Source of the DNA: JAKFDK01 sp036676195
GTDB taxonomy: Bacteria > Bacillota > Sulfobacillia > Symbiobacteriales > ZC4RG38
Assembly (NCBI GenBank): GCA_036676195.1
Contig: JAKFDK010000131.1
Location: forward strand, 1-64,000
Direction: 5' to 3'
Length of the DNA stretch: 64,000 nt
A model generated the notes under the pieces. That model worked only from the letters and a program-made list of their open reading frames with translations, did no database searches and had not been told where the DNA came from. Positions 33,950 to 40,793 of the stretch are shown piece by piece; position 1 is the stretch's first letter, and each line of letters opens with the position of its first letter. The translations under genes and the position numbers were made by a program.

Positions 33950-34438
33950 TTACGATAGCTTGCGGAGGACTTCGAACAGTTCTTCGTTGTCCGGATGCTT
34001 ATCGATGGGATGTACATCAATCCACTTAATGATTCCATCCTTGCCGATGATCATCAGCGCACGCTCGCTGATGCCCTTTTCATCGATCAGGATGCCATAT
34101 TTTTTGGTAACGTCGCCGTGGGGCCAGAAGTCGGCGAGCAACGGGTAAGAGATGCCGCCCAGGCTCTTGGCCCACGCCTTGTGGCTGAACACTGAATCCA
34201 CGCTAATACCCAGCACCTGGGTATTGTTCCCCTCAAAACGGGACAGGTCGTCCTCGTAAGAGGGCATCTGGGCCGTTCAGACCGGGGTCCAGTCAAGCGG
34301 GTAGAACGCAATGAACACGTTCTTCTGCCCGGCGTAGTCACTCAGACGCACTTCCTGGTCCAGGTGGGAAGGGAGCACGAAATCGGGGGCTTTGTCGCCC
34401 ACTTTCAAGGTTTTCGTCACCGTAGCGCCCTTGGGCAT
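33950..34438 (-). CDS. selenocysteine-containing peroxiredoxin (PrxU)
   Basis: A 162-residue AhpC/TSA-fold peroxiredoxin whose peroxidatic residue is encoded by TGA (34279-34277): FYPLDWTPV-U-TAQMPSYEDD, Sec54. Cys occupies this position in homologues (PVCT). ATG 34438 follows AGAAGGAGGCGATCCG. Downstream residues (VLGISVDSVFSHKAWAKSLG, YPLLADFWPHGDVTKKYG) complete the fold to the normal length, which rules out a nonsense mutation in a decayed gene. A CCTC-TTAC-GAGG stem-loop 13 nt after the TGA is a SECIS candidate. It should reduce peroxides. It is first of three redox genes after its own promoter. Confidence 0.92.
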
Positions 34439-34505
34439 CGGATCGCCTCCTTCTCTTGCAACCGGCTGCACAGGAAACCCAAAGCAAGAGTATGTACCTA
34501 AATCT

Positions 34506-34534
34506 ATAATACTATTCGGCAAGTCGCACGCCAA
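34506..34534 (-). promoter_or_regulatory. promoter of the selenoprotein row
   Basis: On the minus strand TTGGCG (34534-34529), a 17-bp spacer and TATTAT (34511-34506), 68 bp upstream of the peroxiredoxin start codon. Confidence 0.65.
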
Positions 34535-34689
34535 TCCGGTCGATGACCTAGATCAATGTCTCATGCCCGGACAAAATAGGGCCTTGACACCAGTTGTGCC
34601 GGAACACCCATCTGGTCCGTTAAGCGGAAAGATGTCCAAGCAGGAATTCCTGGTCCGGATGGCAAATGGAGATGCCGGAGGTGGCAGGG

Positions 34690-34797
34690 ATGGCCGTTTG
34701 GAAGTGCAAGGGCTGCGGTCACGAGCAGGAAGGGCGTTGCAAGCCACGTAAGTGCCCGACGTGCAGTGGTCAGGATTCATTTGACAAGAAGGCCTAG
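34690..34797 (+). CDS. 35-residue rubredoxin-like zinc-ribbon protein
   Basis: The frame begins ATG after GGAGGTGGCAGGG and reads MAVWKCKGCGHEQEGRC then KPRKCPTCSGQDSFDKKA. Two CxxC knuckles (CKGC, CPTC) make a zinc-ribbon/rubredoxin-like knot as found at the end of rubrerythrins and in small stand-alone Firmicute proteins. A terminator hairpin follows 8 bp after the stop. Function unknown; metal (Zn or Fe) is not decidable from sequence. Confidence 0.7.
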   Translation: MAVWKCKGCGHEQEGRCKPRKCPTCSGQDSFDKKA

Positions 34798-34804
34798 ACC
34801 CACG

Positions 34805-34829
34805 GGGCCGCCACCGGGTGTGGCGGCCC
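34805..34829. terminator. terminator hairpin
   Basis: GGGCCGCCAC and GTGGCGGCCC form a perfect 10-bp stem with a 5-base loop between the zinc-ribbon gene and the convergent coat-like gene. No T-run. Confidence 0.55.
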
Positions 34830-34845
34830 TCCGCATTGGCTCGGG

Positions 34846-35370
34846 CTAGCGGTGACTGAAATAGACAGACAGGTCTCGGCCCCGCCGGTTCAGAACTGTG
34901 GGCAGGCAAAGCTGGGTCCGGCATTCACCACCGACATCCAGGCGCAGGTTCCACTGTTCGGCCGCCGTTCCGTCGGGTGCCACGGCCCGCAGACTATAGA
35001 ACCCCGGCGGCAGGTCCGCCACCTGGAAGCGACCCAGGCGGTCGGTCTCCTCCACCGCCACCGGAATTCCCATTAGCGGGCCGAAGAATACCTCGACCAC
35101 ACAATCGACGATCCCCATGCCGGCGGTATCCAGGACCCGGCCTTCCAGGCGGCCGGCTGCCGACTGGACAGCCGAGGCCCCGAGATGGTTCTGTACCGTA
35201 ACGGTCACTTTCTGTTGGTCCACCTGACTCTGGTGGGTCCGCACCGCCAGGTCCTGGCGGGTGTCGGAGTGGTGAGACGCGTCCTGGGTGGCGGTCTGGT
35301 CGGTTTTCTGGTTGTTGGTCTGGTCCAGATCCGCATCCTGCCGGGTCAGGCGCCGCAGATCCTCACTCAC
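34846..35370 (-). CDS. coat-cluster protein with Thr/Gln/Asp-rich head and CarboxypepD_reg-like domain
   Basis: A 174-residue protein. Residues 1-60 are Gln/Asn/Thr/Asp-rich and disordered (DLDQTNNQKTDQTATQDASH), sharing a TNxQK motif with the next gene upstream (INQTNDQKVHD). Residues 70-155 form a carboxypeptidase-regulatory-like beta-sandwich (GRLEGRVLDTAGMGIVDCVV, GRFQVADLPPGFYSLRAVAP). Such domains act as surface adhesion or scaffold units. It is last in the minus-strand row of Gln-rich genes (54-bp gap), so a spore-surface role is inferred. Confidence 0.72.
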   Translation of the reverse strand: MSEDLRRLTRQDADLDQTNNQKTDQTATQDASHHSDTRQDLAVRTHQSQVDQQKVTVTVQNHLGASAVQSAAGRLEGRVLDTAGMGIVDCVVEVFFGPLMGIPVAVEETDRLGRFQVADLPPGFYSLRAVAPDGTAAEQWNLRLDVGGECRTQLCLPTVLNRRGRDLSVYFSHR

Positions 35371-35424
35371 CGTGGCACCTCCGTTCAGGAGGGGGGAAAG
35401 GCTTTACCTTTCCCCCTCACAGGG

Positions 35425-35910
35425 TTAGTCTTTGTGATCCTTGTGCTGGCGAGCCAGCATGACCATGAGTTTGGCCAAGATCTCCTGCCACTGCTTCTGG
35501 GCCTGATGCTGGAACTGCACCTGCCATTGGAACTGCTTTTGCCACTGCTCCTGCCACTGGGACTGCCATTGGACCATCCACTGCCACTGGCTTTGCCACT
35601 GTTCCTGGATCTGCTTCTGCCACTGGGCCTGCCACTGCTCCTGAACCTGGGCCTGGGTCTGGGTGTTGGTGTCGGTGTCGTGGACTTTCTGGTCGTTGGT
35701 CTGGTTGATGGTGACCCGCTGGTTGGTGTCCTCAGCCTCGTAATCCTGCTTTTTCTTTTCCTGCTGTTGAACAGTCTGGGTCTTGTCATGCCCAGTCTTA
35801 TCAATAAAGTCGGAGTCCTTCAGTTTCGGATCGTTGTCCTGCCACTGTTTCTGCTTGTCGCCATCACCGCCGGCGTGCTTGGGCTCCCGGTCCTTGTGGT
35901 CATGGAACAT
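35425..35910 (-). CDS. Gln-alternating (QX)n protein rich in Trp, amyloid-like
   Basis: A 161-residue protein with a charged head (residues 1-60, rich in Lys, Asp, His and Gln), a Thr/Asn/Gln bridge and an extraordinary tract at 84-142. There Gln occupies every even residue except 112, with Trp (10 copies), Ala, Lys, Glu, Ser, Phe or Ile between (for example QEQWQAQWQKQIQEQWQSQW). In a beta-strand one face would be all Gln and the other mainly aromatic, the geometry of a polar-zipper amyloid. The C-terminal 19 residues (ILAKLMVMLARQHKDHKD) are helical. I know no such family by name. It starts 16 bp after the related upstream gene. Confidence 0.8.
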   Translation of the reverse strand: MFHDHKDREPKHAGGDGDKQKQWQDNDPKLKDSDFIDKTGHDKTQTVQQQEKKKQDYEAEDTNQRVTINQTNDQKVHDTDTNTQTQAQVQEQWQAQWQKQIQEQWQSQWQWMVQWQSQWQEQWQKQFQWQVQFQHQAQKQWQEILAKLMVMLARQHKDHKD

Positions 35911-35926
35911 GGTTACGTTCCCCCCC

Positions 35927-36307
35927 TTAATCCGAGTAACGCTTGCCCCGCTCGCCGAGGGCGACCACGACCAACTGGATCAGTTCCTGGAACTGTTGCT
36001 GCAATTGGATCTGGAACTGCAACTGGGCCTGATACTGGTCCTGCCACTGCTTCTGCCACTGTTGCTGCAGTTGTAGCTGAAATTGCAGTTGCGCCTGATA
36101 CTGGGCCTGATGCTGCTCCTGCAATTGCAGCGCTAGTTGCTCCTGGACCTGAGCCTGGGCCTGGGTGTCTTCGTCCGTCACGTTCAGGTTGTTGTTCTGC
36201 GTTGCGCTGACGTTTTGGCGGAAAAACTCGAATTCCTTTTCAATATCGATCTCCCGCAGCTTCTGCTGGGGGTTGTCATCGGGAACGTCGAGATCGAACA
36301 TGCCCAC
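35927..36307 (-). CDS. Gln-alternating (QX)n protein rich in Leu/Phe/Tyr
   Basis: A 126-residue paralogue-like partner of the next gene. GTG 36307 follows GGAGGGAGGTTTTCCGGC; ATG 36301 is possible. Residues 1-47 are acidic with a helical segment (REIDIEKEFEFFRQNV). From 49 to 107 Gln holds every odd position except 59 (QAQYQAQLQFQLQLQQQWQ), with Leu/Phe/Tyr/Trp alternating. The block YQAQLQFQ-x-QLQQQ recurs 22-23 residues later, so the tract grew by internal duplication. A short hydrophobic end (LIQLVVVALGERG) follows. It is the first gene after a sigma-K-like promoter. Confidence 0.8.
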   Translation of the reverse strand: MGMFDLDVPDDNPQQKLREIDIEKEFEFFRQNVSATQNNNLNVTDEDTQAQAQVQEQLALQLQEQHQAQYQAQLQFQLQLQQQWQKQWQDQYQAQLQFQIQLQQQFQELIQLVVVALGERGKRYSD

Positions 36308-36385
36308 GCCGGAAAACCTCCCTCCGCCGTCGCAACCTGGATGCACGAATCATCGGTGGATCCTCAAGCAATCTGGTCCCAAGGT

Positions 36386-36413
36386 TACAATATGTCTATT
36401 TTCACCGAAGGGT
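36386..36413 (-). promoter_or_regulatory. sigma-K-like sporulation promoter
   Basis: Minus strand: AC (36413-36412), 17 bp, then CATATTGTA (36394-36386), which fits the CATAnnnTA -10 and AC -35 of the B. subtilis sigma-K consensus. It lies about 80 bp upstream of the GTG at 36307 and just after a terminator. No good sigma-A pair is present in the same gap. Confidence 0.55.
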
Positions 36414-36431
36414 TCTTTGTTCGCTAAACAT

Positions 36432-36481
36432 ATTTCAAAAAATATACCGACCAGAGAGAAGCAGACGCTTCCCTCTGGTCG
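36432..36481 (-). terminator. intrinsic terminator of the Pro/Ala/Gln-rich gene
   Basis: Minus strand: CCGACCAGAG and CTCTGGTCGG (36481-36472 with 36455-36446) form a 10-bp perfect stem extended by partly paired bases, followed by TATATTTTTTG. It separates the 37226-36495 gene from the (QX)n pair. Confidence 0.85.
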
Positions 36482-36494
36482 GTCTGGCGGCCCA

Positions 36495-37226
36495 TTAGCC
36501 GGGACCGGCGTCCCCCGGCCTGCTCTGCATCCGGCGGGCCAGGGACTTGAACTGGGCCTGGAGCTGACGCTGCAGCTCGGCCTGCTGCTCCTGCAACTCC
36601 TGCCACTGCTGCTGCTGCTGCTTCCACTGCTGCTCTTGCTCCTGGACCATCTGGGCGTGCTGTTGGCGCAGGCCCGTAATCATGCCAGGCTCCTTGGGTT
36701 TGGCCACAACCGGGCGGGGCGTGACCTTCGGGGCCGGCGCTGCCGGCTGCGGGGCCGGTGCGGCCGCTACCGGTGCGGTTGCTACCGGTGCGGTTGCTAC
36801 CGGTGCGGTTGCTACCGGCGCCGCCAATACTGGGTTGGCGGACAGCGGCGGCGGCGCCAGCGCGATGATACTCTCCGCAGACACGACGACGGGGACGGCG
36901 ATCTGCCTGGGGGATGTCTCCTGCAACCCGGCAGTCGCGCTGCCTGCTGCTTCAGCAGCAGCCGGTGGTTCCGGGGCCGGGGTCCGGGCCTGTAGTACGG
37001 CCGGGTCATGAGGGCTCCCATGTGTCAGGTCAGGCGCCGGCGCACGCCGGCTGCTGGTCAGACCGCTGTCCAGGGCGACCTGCTGCACCCGCACGGCCGG
37101 AACTGCCTCCGGCTGAGAGGGCTGCGGGGGGACCACTGTGGCCACGGGCTGGGGTTCGGCTGCACGGGCGATGGGGGCCTGCGGTGGCACCGGCAGGCTG
37201 TGCAGGATACGGGCGTGAAGGGCCAT
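36495..37226 (-). CDS. Pro/Ala-rich protein with C-terminal Gln-rich coiled coil
   Basis: A 243-residue low-complexity protein. ATG 37226 follows AGGAGGGAAGTTT; the long frame extending upstream is a shadow of a DUF421 pseudogene. Residues 1-170 are Pro/Ala/Val with pentapeptide repeats (VATAP x3, VAAAP). Residues 185-235 are Gln-rich (VQEQEQQWKQQQQQWQEL) with heptad-like spacing, more coiled coil than strict alternation. Shared Gln/Trp bias, order and a sigma-K-like promoter link it to the neighbouring coat-like genes. No signal peptide, fitting mother-cell deposition. Confidence 0.75.
   Translation of the reverse strand: MALHARILHSLPVPPQAPIARAAEPQPVATVVPPQPSQPEAVPAVRVQQVALDSGLTSSRRAPAPDLTHGSPHDPAVLQARTPAPEPPAAAEAAGSATAGLQETSPRQIAVPVVVSAESIIALAPPPLSANPVLAAPVATAPVATAPVATAPVAAAPAPQPAAPAPKVTPRPVVAKPKEPGMITGLRQQHAQMVQEQEQQWKQQQQQWQELQEQQAELQRQLQAQFKSLARRMQSRPGDAGPG
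36760..36819 (-). repeat. four tandem 15-bp units
   Basis: Plus-strand unit GCGGTTGCTACCGGT repeats at 36775, 36790 and 36805, with a diverged first copy (GCGGCCGC...) at 36760. The 15-bp unit encodes the pentapeptide VATAP in the minus-strand gene and is likely length-variable. Confidence 0.9.
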
Positions 37227-37263
37227 AAACTTCCCTCCTGTCGCAGAAACGGCTGTCCAAAGA

Positions 37264-37291
37264 TAGGTTATGTAAGCGTTGTGGTCGATGT
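37264..37291 (-). promoter_or_regulatory. second sigma-K-like sporulation promoter
   Basis: Minus strand: AC (37291-37290), exactly 17 bp, then CATAACCTA (37272-37264), again AC-N17-CATAnnnTA. It lies 38 bp upstream of the ATG at 37226. Two independent identical layouts ahead of coat-like genes strengthen the assignment. Confidence 0.55.
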
Positions 37292-37336
37292 CTCTCCTCT
37301 GCCCCGCCTCAGTGTTGTCCCAAAGGAGTGCGTGGG

Positions 37337-37717
37337 TCAGCCAGATTGGGTCCCACCCGAGGGGGGCAGCCCAGTTGTGGTTTGCACCTGAATGCCCTTG
37401 AAGATGGCCTGTAAGAAAGACACGTCCTGGTTGCGCACGACAAGTAACTGGCCCTGCGTGTCCAGCGAGGCCAACAATACCTCGGCAGGCCCGGCGGCGC
37501 CACGGGCGGCCAGTTCTGTCTGCAGCCAGCATTCGCAGGGCCGTGAAGGCCCGCCAGATGGGAACGTCCTGGCTGATCAACAGGTGGCCGCGGCCGAACC
37601 GATCAGAACCTGAACAGCCACGTCGTAAGGACGGGCCTGAAACTGCAGTCCCCGTCCGAGAATACGGAACAGCAGAATGGTTAACGGGTAAACGACAAGG
37701 GCGCGCAGGGCCAGCAT
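37337..37717 (-). pseudogene. decayed DUF421 (YetF-like) membrane protein
   Basis: The ATG at 37717, after CGGAGGGAATTTGTC, begins MLALRALVVYPLTILLFRIL and runs to LIGSAAA, the DUF421 membrane domain. A frameshift leads to LLISQDVPIWRAFTALRMLA in another frame, then the central part is missing and the first frame resumes as EVLLASLDTQGQLLVVRNQD, the DUF421 C-terminal strand pair. About half of a normal 230-residue protein remains. Confidence 0.75.
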
Positions 37718-37723
37718 GACAAA

Positions 37724-37760
37724 TTCCCTCCGGGGCGTAGTGTATACGCCTCGGAGGGAA
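37724..37760. promoter_or_regulatory. long palindrome covering a Shine-Dalgarno
   Basis: TTCCCTCCGGGGCGTA and TACGCCTCGGAGGGAA are inverted 16-bp arms (one mismatch) with a 5-base loop. The minus-strand arm contains the GGAGGG that serves the DUF421 remnant, so the hairpin would mask that ribosome-binding site; it also sits 30 bp after the propeller gene's stop and could act as its terminator, though no T-run follows. Confidence 0.5.
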
Positions 37761-37789
37761 CATTAGCCGCGCTCCGGGGACTGTCACGG

Positions 37790-39325
37790 TCAGGAACTGC
37801 GGCGGCGCTTGCGCATGAGCGCCAGGGCGCCCAGGCCGGTGATTACCGCCGCACCGAGGCCAGCCAGATGCCCCGGCAGCAGTCCGGGCACGCCCAGGAA
37901 TGCCTTCTGCACCTGCAGCGACGCCGAACCCGTGACCATAACGCCAGGCATCCGCCCGCCGGCCAGAATCGTGTTGGTGCCCAGGTCGGACTCGCTCCCC
38001 GCCTGCAGGGTCAGCTTCACCTGAGCCGGCTGTTCGGGGGTGACCTTCACCGTCGCCCGGTCAAACGTACCGGTCACCTGGTACGGCAGGTCGGGCAGTT
38101 CCAGGGTGAGTTCCCCGGTGCTCTGGCCCACCGCCTGAATCTCGACAGTGCCGGTCACCGTGCCCCCCTGGAACACCGGTTTGTCCGGCAGGTTCACCCG
38201 CACATGGAAGGCCGGTGCGGCGGCGGCGACCCGGCCAATTTCGCCGGTGCCGAAGGCGGCGTACCAGACGCCCCCACCGGGCGCCGGCGCCAGCCACTGG
38301 GCCCAGTTCTTGTGCCCAGGCAGCGGGTATTCGACCACGGTGTACGAGTCGGGCAGCACATGGGCAATGCGCCCACCCTCATGCTCGGCCGTCCAGATGC
38401 CATCGGCCGCCGCCAACACGTCGTTGGGCCGGGCTACCGCCGCATGTTCCTCCGGGTCCGGCAAACGCAGGCGTACCTCCCGCAGGGCCTGGCCCGTCTC
38501 GGCGTCCATTACCAGCAGGGAGCTGGTGGCATGCCCGGCGATCCACACCCGGCCCAGGGCATCAATGGCCAGGTCGGAGGGGGCCCAGAACTTTTCCGGC
38601 ACCGCAAATGTTTCTTGCTTGCCCGCCGTCACACGAATGATGCGGTTCTTGCCCGCCTCGGCATACCACAGCCGGCCCTTGGCGTCCATCGCCAGTCCGT
38701 AGGGGTAGGGCTTTCGGTTCGCCCTGGCGCCGGCCTCGGCGGGCGGGCTGGTCAGCACGGCGGTCGCATCCAGGGGGTGGCCGGGCTGCCGGGACGCGTC
38801 CGGAGTCAGGGGCACCGTGCCGACTCGCCCGCCGTTGATGTCGGTGAAGACAAAACCGGCGGGGGTCTGGCTGAACATGGCCGGAGCCGCGCCATTGACC
38901 GGCCACAGGGAGTATGCACCGGTTTCGGGGTCGGTCACCTGCACCAGACGTCCGGGCCGGTCCGGTCCCTGTTCAAATTCGTAGTCAGTGGCCCACAGGT
39001 CGCCCGCCTGTCCGGGCTGGATCAGGAACGGCTTGAAGTCTGCCGGCAACGGCAGCAGATCCCACACCCCTGTCGCCGGGTCCAGCCGCCCCAGTTGCCG
39101 GGTTTTGTCCAGGGTGACCCAGACCCGCTGCCGGGTATCCAGGGCGATGCCCCAAGGTCCCGGGTTCTCGCCCGGCAGCTTGTAGATAGTAACAGGACCG
39201 GTTTGTACCTGCTCCGCCCGGCCGGCCGGTTGCAGTTGCGGGCTGGCCGCACCCGACGCCCCGCCCGTGAGTAGCAACACCGTGACCCCGGCCAGCATAC
39301 CGGCCGCTTGACGCCTAAAATTCAT
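37790..39325 (-). CDS. membrane-anchored Vgb/NHL-like beta-propeller protein
   Basis: A 511-residue secreted protein. ATG 39325 follows GGTGGGGTGG and overlaps the upstream gene's stop by 11 bp. A signal peptide (MLAGVTVLLLTGGASGA) precedes about 340 residues of virginiamycin B lyase/SMP-30-like blades (NPGPWGIALDTRQRVWVTLD, YPYGLAMDAKGRLWYAEAGK, APSDLAIDALGRVWIAGHAT). A beta-sandwich follows, and a C-terminal LPGHLAGLGAAVITGLGALA-RKRRR membrane anchor. It is probably not a streptogramin lyase; the operon with a CuA-like lipoprotein suggests an extracytoplasmic redox or sensing role. Confidence 0.82.
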   Translation of the reverse strand: MNFRRQAAGMLAGVTVLLLTGGASGAASPQLQPAGRAEQVQTGPVTIYKLPGENPGPWGIALDTRQRVWVTLDKTRQLGRLDPATGVWDLLPLPADFKPFLIQPGQAGDLWATDYEFEQGPDRPGRLVQVTDPETGAYSLWPVNGAAPAMFSQTPAGFVFTDINGGRVGTVPLTPDASRQPGHPLDATAVLTSPPAEAGARANRKPYPYGLAMDAKGRLWYAEAGKNRIIRVTAGKQETFAVPEKFWAPSDLAIDALGRVWIAGHATSSLLVMDAETGQALREVRLRLPDPEEHAAVARPNDVLAAADGIWTAEHEGGRIAHVLPDSYTVVEYPLPGHKNWAQWLAPAPGGGVWYAAFGTGEIGRVAAAAPAFHVRVNLPDKPVFQGGTVTGTVEIQAVGQSTGELTLELPDLPYQVTGTFDRATVKVTPEQPAQVKLTLQAGSESDLGTNTILAGGRMPGVMVTGSASLQVQKAFLGVPGLLPGHLAGLGAAVITGLGALALMRKRRRSS

Positions 39326-40046
39326 GTAACCACCCCACCAGATAAAGAACCACCAACCCCAATACCATACCGGTAGCATGCCGGCGCCCGCCCGGCGCCA
39401 GGAAATGGGTCAGGGCCCAGGCCAGGGCGCCGGTGCCGGCGGCGTAGATGAAGTTGCCCACCAGTCCGGGCGCCTTCCAGGTGCCCAGCAGAGCCCCGAT
39501 GGCGATGGGCAGGCCGGCTGCCAGGGCCAGCGGTAACAGGCGGTCTTGTGGCCGCATGAGCAGGCCCATGGTCCAACCCTCGGCCACCTTATGCAAGACG
39601 AAACTGAGCAGGGGCAGCACCCGCAGGGCCGATTCCAGGCCATGGCTGAGGTTGTATCCCATTACCAGCCCTTCGCCAAGGGTATGGAGGCCCACACCCA
39701 CTGCCCAGCCCCAGGCGGGTGCCTGCTCGGCCCACCGGGCCGGACCCAGCAGGCCCAGGCCAAACATGGCCACCAGTGCCAGTTGGAGCGGAACGTTGCC
39801 AAGGCCCATGCCCAGGTTGGCGGACAGCAGGGCCAGGTCAAGGAACAGGAACAGCAGCGCCCCTCCGGCCATACCCCGCACCAGCGGGTCCACCGCCCGG
39901 GCGGCCATGGACCGGGCCAGCCACAGGCCCAGGGCCAGGGGCGGCAGGGCGGCCGCCACCGCCAGACCCAACGCTGCCACCGCCGACAGGGGCTCACCGG
40001 CATGACCGCCCAGGCCGTGCGCCAGAATGATGATCGGGCCGGTCAT
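39315..40046 (-). CDS. ZIP-like metal transporter membrane protein
   Basis: A 243-residue, about eight-helix membrane protein. Two conserved helices carry ZIP-type metal motifs: GLHTLGEGLVMGYNLSHG (HxxxEG) and SFVLHKVAEGWTMGL (HKxxEG). An early His-rich turn (ILAHGLGGHAGE) may add ligands. Its start overlaps the stop of the CuA-like gene by 4 bp and its end overlaps the propeller gene, so all three are co-translated. The transported metal is not identifiable; copper, zinc or iron are candidates. Confidence 0.72.
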   Translation of the reverse strand: MTGPIIILAHGLGGHAGEPLSAVAALGLAVAAALPPLALGLWLARSMAARAVDPLVRGMAGGALLFLFLDLALLSANLGMGLGNVPLQLALVAMFGLGLLGPARWAEQAPAWGWAVGVGLHTLGEGLVMGYNLSHGLESALRVLPLLSFVLHKVAEGWTMGLLMRPQDRLLPLALAAGLPIAIGALLGTWKAPGLVGNFIYAAGTGALAWALTHFLAPGGRRHATGMVLGLVVLYLVGWLHEF

Positions 40047-40402
40047 GGCTCCACCACCAGCACACCCTTGTGGTCAGCATGGCCGACGCCGCAAAATACC
40101 GTGCAGTACATAAAGAATCTTCCTTCCCGGTTCGCCTCAAATTCAACGGCGATTTCCTGCCCGGCGGTAATTTGCCGGTTCACGTTGTATTCGCGAATGG
40201 CCAGCCCGTGGACGACATCCTTACTGGTGACCACCAGGCGAACCTTTTCCCCCTTCTTGACCCGCACCTCCGGCGGGTCGTAAGCAAACTGGCTGGCAAC
40301 GATGCGGATTTCCCGCACCCCGGCCCCGGCATCCCGGCCTGTCCCGGTGCAGGCACCCACCAGTAAAGCGACGGCGACCAGCAGCGGCAGGATGGCACGC
40401 AT
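40043..40402 (-). CDS. CuA-type cupredoxin lipoprotein (cytochrome oxidase subunit II-like)
   Basis: A 119-residue lipoprotein; ATG 40402 follows AAAGGAGCGAGGGGA and the lipobox is LVGAC. The cupredoxin domain carries DVVHGLAI and YCTVFCGVGHADHKG. CuA ligands would be the His of VHG, Cys100, Cys104 and His108; the usual Met ligand position is His111. No membrane helices or oxidase subunit I gene are present, so it is a stand-alone electron-transfer or copper-delivery protein. First gene of a three-gene overlapping operon. Confidence 0.85.
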   Translation of the reverse strand: MRAILPLLVAVALLVGACTGTGRDAGAGVREIRIVASQFAYDPPEVRVKKGEKVRLVVTSKDVVHGLAIREYNVNRQITAGQEIAVEFEANREGRFFMYCTVFCGVGHADHKGVLVVEP

Positions 40403-40521
40403 TCCCCTCGCTCCTTTGACTGTAGCGTTGGCCAGATTACATGGCAGCACTGATTGCAGCGTATCCTGTGATCAGGCCTGAATCATCCGGAGCGCCGACG
40501 CTCCGGGGGGTGAGCGGTCAT

Positions 40522-40767
40522 ATGACCATTTGTGTAGATTTTTGCAGCGCCAACCTGCACGACGGATCGGCATCCGTTCTGGCCAGGTTGCAACGGGAGT
40601 TCCCGCAGGTACGGGTACGCGAGTTCGGCTGCCTGGGCCGTTGCGAGGAGTGCGCCGCCGGTCTGTATTGTCTGGTGAACGGCATCTGGGTGGGTGGGCG
40701 CACCCCGGATGAACTGTGGCAGAACGTACTGGCAGAACTCCGGCGCTGTTTGGAGCAGCAGACCTGA
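40522..40767 (+). CDS. DUF1450 family protein (YuzB-like)
   Basis: An 81-residue small protein. ATG 40522 follows GGGGGGTGAGCGGTCAT. The Cys set C-x3-C early (ICVDFCSANL) and CLGRCEECAAGLYCLVNG is the DUF1450 hallmark, with a thioredoxin-like [2Fe-2S]-type arrangement possible. Function unknown. Divergent from the CuA-like operon; a second DUF1450 copy is at 51319-51579. Confidence 0.85.
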   Translation: MTICVDFCSANLHDGSASVLARLQREFPQVRVREFGCLGRCEECAAGLYCLVNGIWVGGRTPDELWQNVLAELRRCLEQQT

Positions 40768-40793
40768 AACAGCAGGGGCCGGCCCGTCCGGGG

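Noticed and set aside
35185..36210. Plus-strand Leu/Val-rich ORF of 341 codons across the Gln-rich genes.
   Set aside because: It is the antisense reading of CAG-rich repeats (Gln read as Leu/Val). Start and ribosome-binding sites support the minus strand.
37227..37787. Long minus-strand frame (430 codons) as an N-terminal extension of the Pro/Ala-rich protein.
   Set aside because: It is a frame shadow over the DUF421 remnant; a perfect ribosome-binding site directly precedes ATG 37226.
38061..39325. Virginiamycin B lyase (antibiotic resistance).
   Set aside because: Propeller similarity is general; the protein is membrane-anchored, carries an extra beta-sandwich and sits in an operon with a CuA-like protein, which does not fit a cytoplasmic lyase.
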